NCBI GenBank assembly: GCA_002070755.1
Contig: MWDY01000303.1
Coordinates: forward strand, 1-60,250
From: Spirochaetes bacterium ADurb.Bin110
GTDB lineage: Bacteria; Spirochaetota; Spirochaetia; Treponematales; Rectinemataceae
DNA length: 60,250 nucleotides
Direction: 5' to 3'
Shown: positions 16,659 to 25,940 of the stretch, in pieces
Layout of the letters: each line of letters opens with the position of its first letter
How positions within the stretch are numbered: position 1 is the stretch's first letter
The notes under the pieces: generated by a model
The model's input: the letters and a program-made list of their open reading frames with translations, nothing else
What the model was told of the DNA's origin: nothing
Databases searched by the model: none
Made by a program: the position numbers and the translations under genes

Positions 16659-17984
16659 TTATTTTACGGTTCTCAAGGCTTCTGCTGGTGGCAATTTTGC
16701 CGCAGCATTTGCTGGCGCATATACTGCAACGAGTGTAAGCACCGCTATAAGAAGAATATTGCCTATTGCGCGAAGCGGTGGCACATAGAATGAAAAATGA
16801 CCGCGCTTCAAAATCAAGAATACTGGAGAAAGTGGATCAAAGCTTATAAAAGTCAAGAGGCCCATAGCGATTAGTGCCAAGATTATTCCTGCAATGGCAC
16901 CTGCCAGCGCAAGCAATAGTGCTTCATATAGAAACATTGATCGGATTTCATTCCTTTGAACACCGATAGCCCGCATCGTTCCAATTTCTCGGATTCGCTC
17001 ATACATGGCCATTCGAAAAGTGTTAGAGATACCAATCATAACAATGGCGAAGAGAACTATCAAAACCACTGTGCTGCCCGTATCGAGCGCAACTACTATT
17101 TGCTTTGCTTGGGCAAGAACATCATCGATTGTATAGAGCCTATATTTGGTCCCTGTCCATTGTTCGGTTTTTTGCTCAAGAAGCATCGCCTGAAATGGGG
17201 TCATCGAACCATCTTCCTTTTTTGTTGAACGATCGAAGAGGTTGAGTCCCATGCCCTTCATCGAAGTATATAGCGCATTAGCAAAAGGCCCCGAATCTTC
17301 CAGTCTTTTTAGCATTATGCCAAGAGACATGTATTCATTTTTCCCTAGACCGATGAGATTATTGAGATATTCAAGCTGCACATAGGTCATCATAGAGCCA
17401 ACAAAACTCGAATCTATAGTTATCGCTGCTACGCGGAATTCGCCGACATTATTCTGACCTGTTACAGTCTGCAATTGTGCAACCAATACGTCTCCTGGCA
17501 GGACATTGAGTTTTTTTGCAATGCTTTGGGATATAATGATAGCATTAGGCCAGGAAATATTATCCCAATTCCCGTCAACAAGAGCAAGTCGTTCTTTTAT
17601 CATTCCAGAATGAGACAGATCGATGCCGGTGAGTGTCTGCTGCATGCTCTTGCCCTCAAAAATCAGCGTAGCTATGGTCTGGCTGGTTTTCTGAAGGCTA
17701 ACCCATTTTTGTCCAGAATCCTCTAAGGCTTGCATTATCACCGAATCATCGCGAATTATCGATATACGCTTGCCTGATGCTGTATATTCGGATCCACTAA
17801 CGAAGACATGGCCGCCCATCAGGTATGAAAAATTATCCGATATATTTTTGACAAATGATCCAGCAAACCCGTTGATGATCGTTACTATCATTATTCCAAA
17901 GGCTATTGCTCCTGCAAGGAGCATAGTTCTCTTTCTTTGCCGCATTAGATTTCTTGCAGCGATGCGGAGCAATACTACATTCAT
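16659..17984 (-). CDS. FtsX/MacB-type ABC permease (second of two)
   Basis: The 441-residue protein has one N-terminal membrane segment (MLLAGAIAFGIMIVTIINGF), a large periplasmic domain, and three C-terminal membrane segments, including TGSTVVLIVLFAIVMIGISNTFRMAMYERIREIGTMRAIG, the conserved FtsX-type core. This layout matches LolC/LolE and MacB, which extract lipoproteins or move substrates from the inner membrane instead of making a classical channel. AGGAGG is well spaced before the ATG. It is separated by only 11 bases from the first permease, with which it would form a heterodimer. Confidence 0.86.
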   Translation of the reverse strand: MNVVLLRIAARNLMRQRKRTMLLAGAIAFGIMIVTIINGFAGSFVKNISDNFSYLMGGHVFVSGSEYTASGKRISIIRDDSVIMQALEDSGQKWVSLQKTSQTIATLIFEGKSMQQTLTGIDLSHSGMIKERLALVDGNWDNISWPNAIIISQSIAKKLNVLPGDVLVAQLQTVTGQNNVGEFRVAAITIDSSFVGSMMTYVQLEYLNNLIGLGKNEYMSLGIMLKRLEDSGPFANALYTSMKGMGLNLFDRSTKKEDGSMTPFQAMLLEQKTEQWTGTKYRLYTIDDVLAQAKQIVVALDTGSTVVLIVLFAIVMIGISNTFRMAMYERIREIGTMRAIGVQRNEIRSMFLYEALLLALAGAIAGIILALIAMGLLTFISFDPLSPVFLILKRGHFSFYVPPLRAIGNILLIAVLTLVAVYAPANAAAKLPPAEALRTVK

Positions 17985-17995
17985 GTACTTCCCTC

Positions 17996-19498
17996 CTATT
18001 CTTCCTGCATCGCTCTTACTGGCTGGATTTTCAAGGCCAGCGAAACAGGGTAGAGGTGGGCAATAAAGCCTACCGCTATCATTAGTATGATTGCAAAAAA
18101 GACATTTCCCGCTGTCGCAATGGGATTTAAGTATCGCCCACCGAATAGAACAAGGAAAAACGGATTTGTAGCCTCGATTCTAAGCGATTTAAGGATTTCG
18201 ATAATCAAGAGGCCTAGTCCTGCTCCAATTGAAGCCGAGACCAGTGCAAGCGCCATTGCTTCAGCCGCAAACATGGTGCGCACAAAACCCTTGCCGGCCC
18301 CAATGGCGCGCATAGTGCCTATTTCGCTCGTTCGTTCGATTACAGAAATGACAAAGGTATTCATTATGATTATGATGGCGACGATGGAGAGGATAATAAT
18401 GGCAACTGCAAAGATAAGACGCACAACATCTACAGACTGCCCATATGGACCCGCAGCAGCTTGCCAACTACCTGCAACAGCCTGAATTCCTTCTTTTTCA
18501 AAAGCCTTATTTAAAGAAGAAATGATGCGATTTATATTTTGAGGAGAATCCGCTTTACCTACAATGAATTGCCATGCTCCTTCATCCGGCTTCAAAGGAT
18601 CTATATTGCTGGGTTTGGACAATTCCCTGGCTATCGAATTGACATCGAAATGTTCCGAGGTTTCGGAAGTCACGATTATGTCATCGCCGAATAGCTCATC
18701 GGGGTCTTCTATTGAAAGCATACTCGTCTCTTCGGGCTTAAGATGTATTGGTTCATTGGCTCCTACAGTCATGCCACTCATTACACGAAGAGATTCGATA
18801 TCGATATAAGCAAGCTGCTCAGGTGCAGTGCCTTGTTCTTTTAGTCGAAAGATGCCGACAATAGGGAGCTCCCTCAAGCGAAAACCGATTGTAGAAAAAC
18901 CCTGGATAAGGAGAGGATCGCCTATCGAAAGAGGTTTCTCGAACCAATCTGAAAATTTATAGAATTGACTCTCATTGATCATAATGCCAGACTGCCCTGG
19001 TTTTAATTTCTCTCCTGCGACAATTTCCACGGTTTCAAAGAGGTCCCAATATGTCGATGCATCGATTCCAAAAAGGAATAAAAATCTATCCTGAGGCTTG
19101 ATTTTCTTTTGAGAGTTCTCTCCTGTTGCCTGATCACCATTTTCGCGAATTACCTGAGAAAAACCTGTTGCGAGCGAAGAGGTTTTGTTTAGATGGGGAA
19201 TCGATTTTACGATAGAAAGCACTTTATCATACTCAGGAATTATCGGAGTTTCTGCCATGCCGCTGGTGGAAGTGACGCCGAACAGCGATACCGGACCATC
19301 ACTCGAAATACCAGAGATGAAAATATCTCCTGTATATACATCTGAAAATGTCGAGCGAACCCCTTCCTCGGTTGCGTTGATAAAGGCTGTGCCAAGCACC
19401 AAAACCATGGCTCCCATTGCTAACAAAAGCCCAATGATGAGGCTTTTGGATCTATGGGCCTTAATGTTGCGGAAAGCTATCTTAAAAATGACCGCCAT
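17996..19498 (-). CDS. FtsX/MacB-type ABC permease (first of two)
   Basis: The 500-residue permease has the same plan as its neighbour: an N-terminal helix (SLIIGLLLAMGAMVLVLGTAF), a periplasmic domain of about 280 residues, and a C-terminal trio with FAVAIIILSIVAIIIIMNTFVISVIERTSEIGTMRAIGAGKGFVRTMF. The periplasmic domain is longer than that of the second permease and has inserts rich in acidic residues. The ATG at 19498 is preceded by GGAG; a TTG at 19504 overlapping the ATPase stop is possible. Different lengths and low similarity in the periplasmic part suggest a LolC/LolE-like asymmetric pair. Confidence 0.86.
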   Translation of the reverse strand: MAVIFKIAFRNIKAHRSKSLIIGLLLAMGAMVLVLGTAFINATEEGVRSTFSDVYTGDIFISGISSDGPVSLFGVTSTSGMAETPIIPEYDKVLSIVKSIPHLNKTSSLATGFSQVIRENGDQATGENSQKKIKPQDRFLFLFGIDASTYWDLFETVEIVAGEKLKPGQSGIMINESQFYKFSDWFEKPLSIGDPLLIQGFSTIGFRLRELPIVGIFRLKEQGTAPEQLAYIDIESLRVMSGMTVGANEPIHLKPEETSMLSIEDPDELFGDDIIVTSETSEHFDVNSIARELSKPSNIDPLKPDEGAWQFIVGKADSPQNINRIISSLNKAFEKEGIQAVAGSWQAAAGPYGQSVDVVRLIFAVAIIILSIVAIIIIMNTFVISVIERTSEIGTMRAIGAGKGFVRTMFAAEAMALALVSASIGAGLGLLIIEILKSLRIEATNPFFLVLFGGRYLNPIATAGNVFFAIILMIAVGFIAHLYPVSLALKIQPVRAMQEE

Positions 19499-19500
19499 TC

Positions 19501-20238
19501 TCAATTCTCCGCCGACGCCGCAAAGGCATTCTCTTCAAGAGTATCTTCGCCACTCCGTCTATTCTCGATTACCATGCCATCGCGCAAGCGAATAACATGA
19601 TCGGCGATATTGACGATTTTTGCATCATGGGTAGAGAAAATGAAAGTCGTTTCCAATTCTCGGTTTATCTTCTTCATGAGGTCGATTATTTGTTCTCCTG
19701 TTGTGGAATCTAGATTAGCGGTAGGCTCGTCGGCGAGAACAATCGAGGGCTTTGTTACCAGAGCTCGTGCTATTGCAACGCGCTGGCGCTGCCCTCCCGA
19801 TAGCTCATTGGGTTTATGATTCCGCCACTCTGTAAGGCCTACTTCCTCGATGAGGAACTCTATCCAGCTTTTCCATTCGCTCTTGGGGACTTGGGTTTTA
19901 CCAAGAAGCAGCGGGAATTCGATATTTTCGTAGACATTTAAGACAGCAATGAGATTGAAGGACTGGAAAATAAAGCCCAGAATTTCGTGTCGGAGGCGAG
20001 TAAGCTCTTTATCCGAAAGACCCTTAGTGTCCTTTCCGTCAATGATAAGTTCGCCTGATGTCGGTACATCGATAAGGCCCATTATGTTGAGTATGGTAGA
20101 CTTTCCCGAGCCCGAAGGGCCAGCGATAGAGACAAAATCGCCTCGTTCGATAGAAAAAGAAATTCCCCTGAGAGCGGGAACAACCACATTCCCCAGATAA
20201 TAGTCCTTTTTTACATCGATCACCTGAATTATCGGCAT
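19501..20238 (-). CDS. ABC transporter ATPase, LolD/MacB family
   Basis: The 245-residue ATPase has Walker A GPSGSGKST, the Q-loop in FIFQSFNLIAVLNVYENIEFPLLL (characteristic of the LolD/MacB/FtsE group), signature LSGGQRQRVAIARAL, Walker B VLADEPTANLDS and H-loop STHDAKI. It drives the two FtsX-type permeases encoded next. AAGGTGG precedes the ATG. It is the first gene of the operon and has a likely promoter just upstream. Its C-terminus is about 15 residues longer than usual. Confidence 0.94.
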   Translation of the reverse strand: MPIIQVIDVKKDYYLGNVVVPALRGISFSIERGDFVSIAGPSGSGKSTILNIMGLIDVPTSGELIIDGKDTKGLSDKELTRLRHEILGFIFQSFNLIAVLNVYENIEFPLLLGKTQVPKSEWKSWIEFLIEEVGLTEWRNHKPNELSGGQRQRVAIARALVTKPSIVLADEPTANLDSTTGEQIIDLMKKINRELETTFIFSTHDAKIVNIADHVIRLRDGMVIENRRSGEDTLEENAFAASAEN

Positions 20239-20275
20239 GGTTTATCCACCTTGAAAAAGATTGTGTTGCTAGGAA

Positions 20276-20304
20276 AAAATAGCGATTTCTACAATCTATG
20301 ACAA
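20276..20304 (-). promoter_or_regulatory. Promoter of the Lol-like export operon
   Basis: TTGTCA (20304-20299) and TATTTT (20281-20276) on the minus strand are spaced by 17 bases, 38 bases before the ATPase start. No other gene lies in the 209-base gap between the ATPase and the aminotransferase. Confidence 0.5.
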
Positions 20305-20447
20305 TATGAGTCTAAAATTAAAGATAATTTTGACGCCGATTTAATAAACTAGAGTGCTCGCAGAATACATTGCTATATGAATGCCAGATACACACCCAAT
20401 GCAATATATAGCTTTTTGTTCTAGTTCAGAAGTCCTTCTTAGGCGCC

Positions 20448-21695
20448 TTAGAGTCCAGCCTCATGCGCTTCTATTTCTTCTTTGAATGTGTCAGCAAGGC
20501 GCTTCACTCCTTCCTCGATCTGTTCGTAGCTCGAATAGGAGAAGTTTATGCGCATGGAATTTACTTCTGGATCATCGTAATAAAAAGAACTTCCCACTAC
20601 ATAGGCTACCTTCTTTTCGATTGCCTTGTAGAACATTTTATCTGTATCAATGTAGCTAGGCAAAGACAGCCACAAGAATAAGCCGCCTTCTGGTTTTGTC
20701 CATGTGAGATCTGGATGTTTGGGCATATAGGCATCTAGCTTTTGCAGCATGAAATTGCGTTTATCGTGGTAGATGGCACAGGTATTCTTGAGGACTTCTT
20801 CGAGTTTGCCGGTTGCCATGAACTGAGCGACAATCTTCTGGGTGAGCGGGCTTGTGCAGAGATCCACCGCTTGCTTTGCAACAACCAGTTTTTGAATGAT
20901 ATCCTTGCGTGCCAGAATCCAACCTATTCGTGTTCCAGGCGCAAGTATCTTAGAGAATGTCTTAAGGCCAACCACAATGCCAAGGTTCTGCATTTCCAGT
21001 TCTAGCTGGTACAAGGAAGGAATGGATTCACCCATGAATCTGAGTTCTCGGTACGGAGCGTCTTCAACGATGAAGAGCTCTTCACGATAGGCAAATTCTA
21101 TAAGCGCCTTACGCTTTTCAAGACTCCAGCATACTCCTGTAGGATTCTGAAAGTCCGGAATTACATAGATGTATTTTATTCGCTTATTCTCATTCTTAGC
21201 GCGAGCGTATTGTCTCTCGAGCTCAACCATGTCTAAGCCATCGTTAGCATTAGAGAAGGGAATGCCGAGCACCCTTCCTTGATAGGATTGGATTGCTTGA
21301 ATCGCTCCGAGATAGGTAGGACGCTCCGCAATAACATATTCTCCTGGATCGAGGAAGAGTTTTGGAACCATATCGAGAGCCTGCTGGCTTGCCGAAGTTA
21401 TGAGAATATTATCTGGATCGAGATCAATGCCATGAGATGACTCGTATTCGATGATTCGAGCTTTTAGATCATTATCTCCTTCCGTCGTGCCATATTGGAG
21501 GATTTTGTCACCATATTTCCTAAAAACCTGATCGCTTGCTTCTCTGAGTTCTTCGACGGGAAAGGTCTCTGGGGCAGGAAGCCCACCTGCAAATGAGATG
21601 ATGTCCGGTTGATTAGTAAGCTTAAGCAATTCTCTAATGACTGATTTCTTCATACTATGGGCATTTGCGGACAGATACACTGAAAGGTCCTTCAT
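20448..21695 (-). CDS. PLP-dependent aminotransferase, class I/II (LysN/MocR-type)
   Basis: The 415-residue enzyme belongs to the group containing 2-aminoadipate and related aminotransferases. It starts with ISFAGGLPAPETFPVEEL, has LQYGTTEGDNDLKARI, ITSASQQALDMVPKLFLDPG, the aspartate region YVIPDFQNPTGVCWSLEKR, EDAPYRELRF, and the PLP lysine in LKTFSKILAPGTRIGW. The C-terminal part has MRINFSY with the substrate-binding arginine. No DNA-binding domain is present, so it is an enzyme and not a MocR regulator. Substrate is unknown; aromatic or branched amino acids are possible. AAGGAGG supports the ATG. Confidence 0.9.
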   Translation of the reverse strand: MKDLSVYLSANAHSMKKSVIRELLKLTNQPDIISFAGGLPAPETFPVEELREASDQVFRKYGDKILQYGTTEGDNDLKARIIEYESSHGIDLDPDNILITSASQQALDMVPKLFLDPGEYVIAERPTYLGAIQAIQSYQGRVLGIPFSNANDGLDMVELERQYARAKNENKRIKYIYVIPDFQNPTGVCWSLEKRKALIEFAYREELFIVEDAPYRELRFMGESIPSLYQLELEMQNLGIVVGLKTFSKILAPGTRIGWILARKDIIQKLVVAKQAVDLCTSPLTQKIVAQFMATGKLEEVLKNTCAIYHDKRNFMLQKLDAYMPKHPDLTWTKPEGGLFLWLSLPSYIDTDKMFYKAIEKKVAYVVGSSFYYDDPEVNSMRINFSYSSYEQIEEGVKRLADTFKEEIEAHEAGL

Positions 21696-21880
21696 TGATA
21701 TGTCCTCCTTGATTTGTAGTTCTTATTTTTATCCTACTCCAGTTTTTATGATTCGTAAATATATGTTTTCAAAATTCTATGCCTGCGTTTCATTATTTGA
21801 AATAACAACCAAGGTACTTGTCGTATGATTTGTCCTTGTTATACTTTGAAAATCAAGAGACCAATAAGAGGAATGTCCCA

Positions 21881-22987
21881 ATGCCGCTAAATTGTGGTAT
21901 TGTGGGTTTGCCCAATGTAGGGAAATCCACTATTTTTTCTGCCCTTACAAGAGCAAAAGTGGATGCTGCAAATTATCCTTTCTGCACAATAGATCCCAAT
22001 GTCGGTATTGTTCCACTGCCAGACAAGCGCTTGGATAGGCTATTCGAGATATTCAAACCAAAAAGAAAAGTACCTGCAGTGGTTGAGTTTGTCGATATTG
22101 CGGGTCTTGTTCGAGGAGCTTCGAAGGGAGAGGGTCTTGGCAACCAATTCCTTTCCCATATTCGCGAAGTTGGCATGATAGCACATGTGGTGCGATGTTT
22201 CGATGATCCCAATGTGGTTCATGTAGCCGGCAAGATAGATCCGGCCGACGACATCGAGGTTATTCATACTGAGCTTGCACTAGCCGATTTAGAGAGTATC
22301 GACAGGAGGCTGGATAAGCTAAATCGCCAGGTCAAGGTTCAAGACCCGAATCTCAAAAAAGATATCGAAAAGGAAATTGCTGTATTACAGAAGCTGCGTC
22401 CAGCTTTGGAAGAGGGAAAACCTGCCTCTACAGTGAATTTGGAGTCCGAAGAGCTAGATTACGCACGGCGCAGCTTTCTGTTGACTCTCAAGAAAGAATT
22501 ATTCGTCTGCAATGTGGATGAATCCGGAATCAAAGCAAATAGGTATGTCGATATAATAAAATCAATTGCCGGGAAGCAAGGTTCCGAAGCCGTAGTGATC
22601 TGCGGAAAGTATGAGGCTGAGCTCGCCGATATCGAGGATTCTGAAGAGCGAGCTGAGTTTTTGCATAGTATTGGATTAGAAGAGCCCGGACTTTCTGTGC
22701 TCGCCCACGCGGCTTATAGGCTATTGGGGCTCCGCACTTTTTTTACCACCGGGGAAGACGAATGTAGGGCTTGGACAATTAAGGTTGGAGATAAGGCGCC
22801 AACCGCAGCAGGTGTTATTCATAGCGATTTCGAAAAAGGCTTCATAAAAGCCGAAGTCTATCATTACAATGACCTCATGAATTATGGTTCGGAGAATGCT
22901 GTACGAGCGGCAGGTAAAATGCGACAGGAAGGGCGCGACTATGTGGTTCAAGACGGGGATATTATGTTTTTCAAGTTCAATGTCTAA
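21881..22987 (+). CDS. ychF: Ribosome-associated ATPase YchF (OLA1 family)
   Basis: The 368-residue Obg-related protein binds ATP rather than GTP and interacts with ribosomes. It starts [22 protein letters not shown] (G1), has [18 protein letters not shown], the G3 region [20 protein letters not shown], a coiled-coil insertion between about residues 130 and 200, and FVCNVDES in place of the usual NKxD of GTPases, which explains ATP preference in the family. The C-terminal TGS domain contains [40 protein letters not shown]. An open frame extends upstream to 21818, but the ATG at 21881 has an AGAGGA site and starts at the conserved end. Confidence 0.97.
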   Translation: MPLNCGIVGLPNVGKSTIFSALTRAKVDAANYPFCTIDPNVGIVPLPDKRLDRLFEIFKPKRKVPAVVEFVDIAGLVRGASKGEGLGNQFLSHIREVGMIAHVVRCFDDPNVVHVAGKIDPADDIEVIHTELALADLESIDRRLDKLNRQVKVQDPNLKKDIEKEIAVLQKLRPALEEGKPASTVNLESEELDYARRSFLLTLKKELFVCNVDESGIKANRYVDIIKSIAGKQGSEAVVICGKYEAELADIEDSEERAEFLHSIGLEEPGLSVLAHAAYRLLGLRTFFTTGEDECRAWTIKVGDKAPTAAGVIHSDFEKGFIKAEVYHYNDLMNYGSENAVRAAGKMRQEGRDYVVQDGDIMFFKFNV

Positions 22988-23061
22988 TGGGGCTTGAATA
23001 GCTATACATCTGTCAAGCATACTTGCCTTTATGCCTGTGACCACAGTATGATTTTGGAATA

Positions 23062-25884
23062 ATGGACAAGCTGATCATCAAGGGTGCACGAGAACACAAT
23101 TTAAAAAACATCGATCTCGAACTTCCCAGAAACAAGCTCATCATCATTTCGGGCTTGTCGGGTTCAGGGAAGAGCTCTCTTGCTTTCGATACTATTTTTG
23201 CAGAAGGCCAGAGACGCTATGTAGAATCTCTGTCTGCGTATGCAAGGCAGTTTCTGGGGCGGATGGACAAACCAGATGTCGATTATATCGAAGGTCTTTC
23301 TCCAGCTATTTCAATCGAACAAAAGACAACCACGCGCAATCCTAGATCGACTGTTGGCACAGTAACTGAGGTATATGATTATCTGAGACTTCTATTTGCA
23401 AGAATAGGTGTTCCTCATTGTCCTTCCTGTGGCAGGGAGATTCGCGAGCAAAGTGTGGACCAGATTCTCGATGTTATTCTTTCATGGCCAATAGGCACAA
23501 AGATGCAAGTCTTAGCTCCTGTAATACGAGGCCAGAAAGGTGAACATAAGAAAATACTGGAGGATGCTCTCAAACAGGGCTTTCTGAGAGCGCGAATCGA
23601 CGGGCAATTCATCGAGCTCGAATCTCCTCCCGCCCTCGAAAAACAGAGAAAGCATACGATCGAGCTTGTGGTGGATCGCATCATGCTATCCGAAGAGAGC
23701 CGCCGCCGTGTTGCTGAGGCAGTAGAGACTTCGCTCGGCATAGCAAATGGCATCGTCACCATCGTGCGCGAGATGGATGGCCAAAAAAAAGAAGAGTTCT
23801 TTAGCCAAAAAGGCGCCTGTCCGATTTGTGGAATTTCTTTGCCAGAGATGGAGCCAAGGCTTTTTTCTTTCAATGCTCCTCAAGGTGCATGTCCTGCTTG
23901 CAGCGGTTTGGGCATGAACATGGAGTTCGACCCTGGTTTGATTATTCCAGATAAAAGCTTGTCATTCAACGAAGGAGGTTGCGCACCCTATAAGCCTAAT
24001 TCAGCATGGAACCGCTCAAGATTTGAGGCACTTGCAGATCATTATCATTTTAGCCTAGATACTCCTTTCGATAAGCTACCTTCTCATGTAATAGAAGCCA
24101 TACTCTATGGTTCTGATGACAATATCCATGTTCGCTACAACAATAGAGATAAGACTGGCTATTTCGAGTATGAGTCTAGGTTTCCCGGAATCTTAGCAGA
24201 CCTACGCCGCCGTTATATGGAATCGACAAGCAACGATATAAAGGATTGGCTAGAGTCGTTCATGATCGAAAAAGAGTGTGAAGCATGTCAAGGGAAAAGA
24301 TTAAGGCCGGAAGCTCTCGCTGTAACCATTGGTGGTAAGAATATCTACGAGATTTCATGTATGCCCGTAGAGGAGTCAGTACAATTCTTCAAGTCTCTCA
24401 AACTCACCGATACTGAGGCTCAAATTTCGAAGCTTATTCTCAAGGAGATTATTGCGCGGCTTGGCTTTTTGCAGAATGTGGGGCTTGAGTACCTTACGCT
24501 TGAGCGCCAAGCATCGACTCTCTCAGGTGGCGAAGCACAGCGAATCAGGCTTGCGACACAGATAGGTAGCTCGCTTGTGGGTGTGCTTTATATTCTGGAT
24601 GAGCCGTCCATAGGTCTTCATCAGAGAGACAATCAGCGGCTAATCGATACACTCACATATCTTAGAGACCTTGGTAATACCCTCATAGTCGTTGAACACG
24701 ATGAGCAAATGCTCCGAACAGCTGACTATATCGTGGATCTCGGACCAGGAGCAGGCGAGCATGGAGGCTATGTAGTAGCTCAAGGCAGCGTGCAAGAGGT
24801 CACTGCCAATCCGCAGAGTATCACAGGGCAGTACCTCGCAGGTACGCTCAGAATCGAGGTTCCAGCTGCCCGACGCAGGGGGAATGGCGCTTGTATTACT
24901 CTTACAGGCGCAAGCGAACACAATCTCAAGAACATCGATGTAAAGATTCCTCTTGGAAAGTTCGTATGCATCACGGGTGTCTCGGGCTCTGGTAAAAGTA
25001 CTCTCTTATCGGATGTGCTCTATCCTGCAATCTCGAATCGGATAATGCGCTCTTCAATTAGGGAAGGGGCTTACAAAAGCCTTGAAGGAATTGAATATAT
25101 CGACAAAATCATCAATATCGACCAGAACCCTATAGGAAGGACACCGCGATCGAATCCAGCCACCTATGTCGGCGTTTTTACCCCTATAAGGGAACTGTTT
25201 GCAAGCCTTCCTGAATCGAAGGCTAGGGGCTGGAAACCAGGAAGATTCAGTTTTAATGTCAAGGGCGGACGCTGTGAGCATTGCCAGGGCGATGGCACGA
25301 TCAAGATCGAGATGAATTTTTTGCCCGATGTGTACATCACCTGCGAGGTCTGCCATGGAAAGCGGTTTAACTCCGATACTCTCGATGTTCGCTTTAAGGG
25401 CAAAAATATAGCCGATGTGCTCAATATGACGGTTGAAGAAGCCAGTGAGTTCTTCGCTCATATCCCATCGATTGTGCATAAGCTTCAGACAATGCTCGAT
25501 GTGGGGCTTGGATATGTTCGTCTAGGGCAATCTGCACTAACTCTCTCCGGGGGAGAAGCGCAAAGAGTAAAGCTCTCTCTCGAACTTGCGAGGCGGGCTA
25601 CGGGGCGCACGCTCTATTTTCTCGATGAACCTACAACAGGACTGCATTTTGCGGATGTGCGCCAATTGCTCGAAGTAATTCGTAGGCTTGTAGACAGTGG
25701 GAATACCGTAGTCATGATTGAACATAATCTCGATGTCATAAAACAGGCCGATTGGATAATCGACCTAGGGCCCGAAGGAGGTGAAAGAGGCGGTAGGGTA
25801 ATAGCGGAAGGAACTCCTGAGAAAATTGCCCTTTGTAAAGTTTCTTATACAGGCCAATACTTGCAGCGATTGCTAAACACCTAA
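23062..25884 (+). CDS. uvrA: Excinuclease ABC subunit A
   Basis: UvrA recognises bulky DNA damage and loads UvrB. The 940-residue protein has two ABC ATPase modules: Walker A at residue 31 (GLSGSGKSS) and at 639 (GVSGSGKST), each with its LSGGEAQR signature and Walker [10 protein letters not shown] or LDEPTTGLH. Zinc-binding cysteines occur in CPSCGREI, in [13 protein letters not shown] with CPACSGLG, and in CEHCQGDGT with CEVCHGKRF. Length and domain order are standard. It follows ychF by 74 bases on the same strand. Nothing unusual is seen. Confidence 0.98.
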   Translation: MDKLIIKGAREHNLKNIDLELPRNKLIIISGLSGSGKSSLAFDTIFAEGQRRYVESLSAYARQFLGRMDKPDVDYIEGLSPAISIEQKTTTRNPRSTVGTVTEVYDYLRLLFARIGVPHCPSCGREIREQSVDQILDVILSWPIGTKMQVLAPVIRGQKGEHKKILEDALKQGFLRARIDGQFIELESPPALEKQRKHTIELVVDRIMLSEESRRRVAEAVETSLGIANGIVTIVREMDGQKKEEFFSQKGACPICGISLPEMEPRLFSFNAPQGACPACSGLGMNMEFDPGLIIPDKSLSFNEGGCAPYKPNSAWNRSRFEALADHYHFSLDTPFDKLPSHVIEAILYGSDDNIHVRYNNRDKTGYFEYESRFPGILADLRRRYMESTSNDIKDWLESFMIEKECEACQGKRLRPEALAVTIGGKNIYEISCMPVEESVQFFKSLKLTDTEAQISKLILKEIIARLGFLQNVGLEYLTLERQASTLSGGEAQRIRLATQIGSSLVGVLYILDEPSIGLHQRDNQRLIDTLTYLRDLGNTLIVVEHDEQMLRTADYIVDLGPGAGEHGGYVVAQGSVQEVTANPQSITGQYLAGTLRIEVPAARRRGNGACITLTGASEHNLKNIDVKIPLGKFVCITGVSGSGKSTLLSDVLYPAISNRIMRSSIREGAYKSLEGIEYIDKIINIDQNPIGRTPRSNPATYVGVFTPIRELFASLPESKARGWKPGRFSFNVKGGRCEHCQGDGTIKIEMNFLPDVYITCEVCHGKRFNSDTLDVRFKGKNIADVLNMTVEEASEFFAHIPSIVHKLQTMLDVGLGYVRLGQSALTLSGGEAQRVKLSLELARRATGRTLYFLDEPTTGLHFADVRQLLEVIRRLVDSGNTVVMIEHNLDVIKQADWIIDLGPEGGERGGRVIAEGTPEKIALCKVSYTGQYLQRLLNT

Positions 25885-25940
25885 ACAATGGAGTTGGTAT
25901 TCTTGTCAACACCGCATTCTTCCGTATACCATACGAATCG

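Noticed and set aside
18087..18485. 132-codon plus-strand frame
   Set aside because: Shadow of the first FtsX-type permease; its biased composition mirrors the membrane helices on the other strand.
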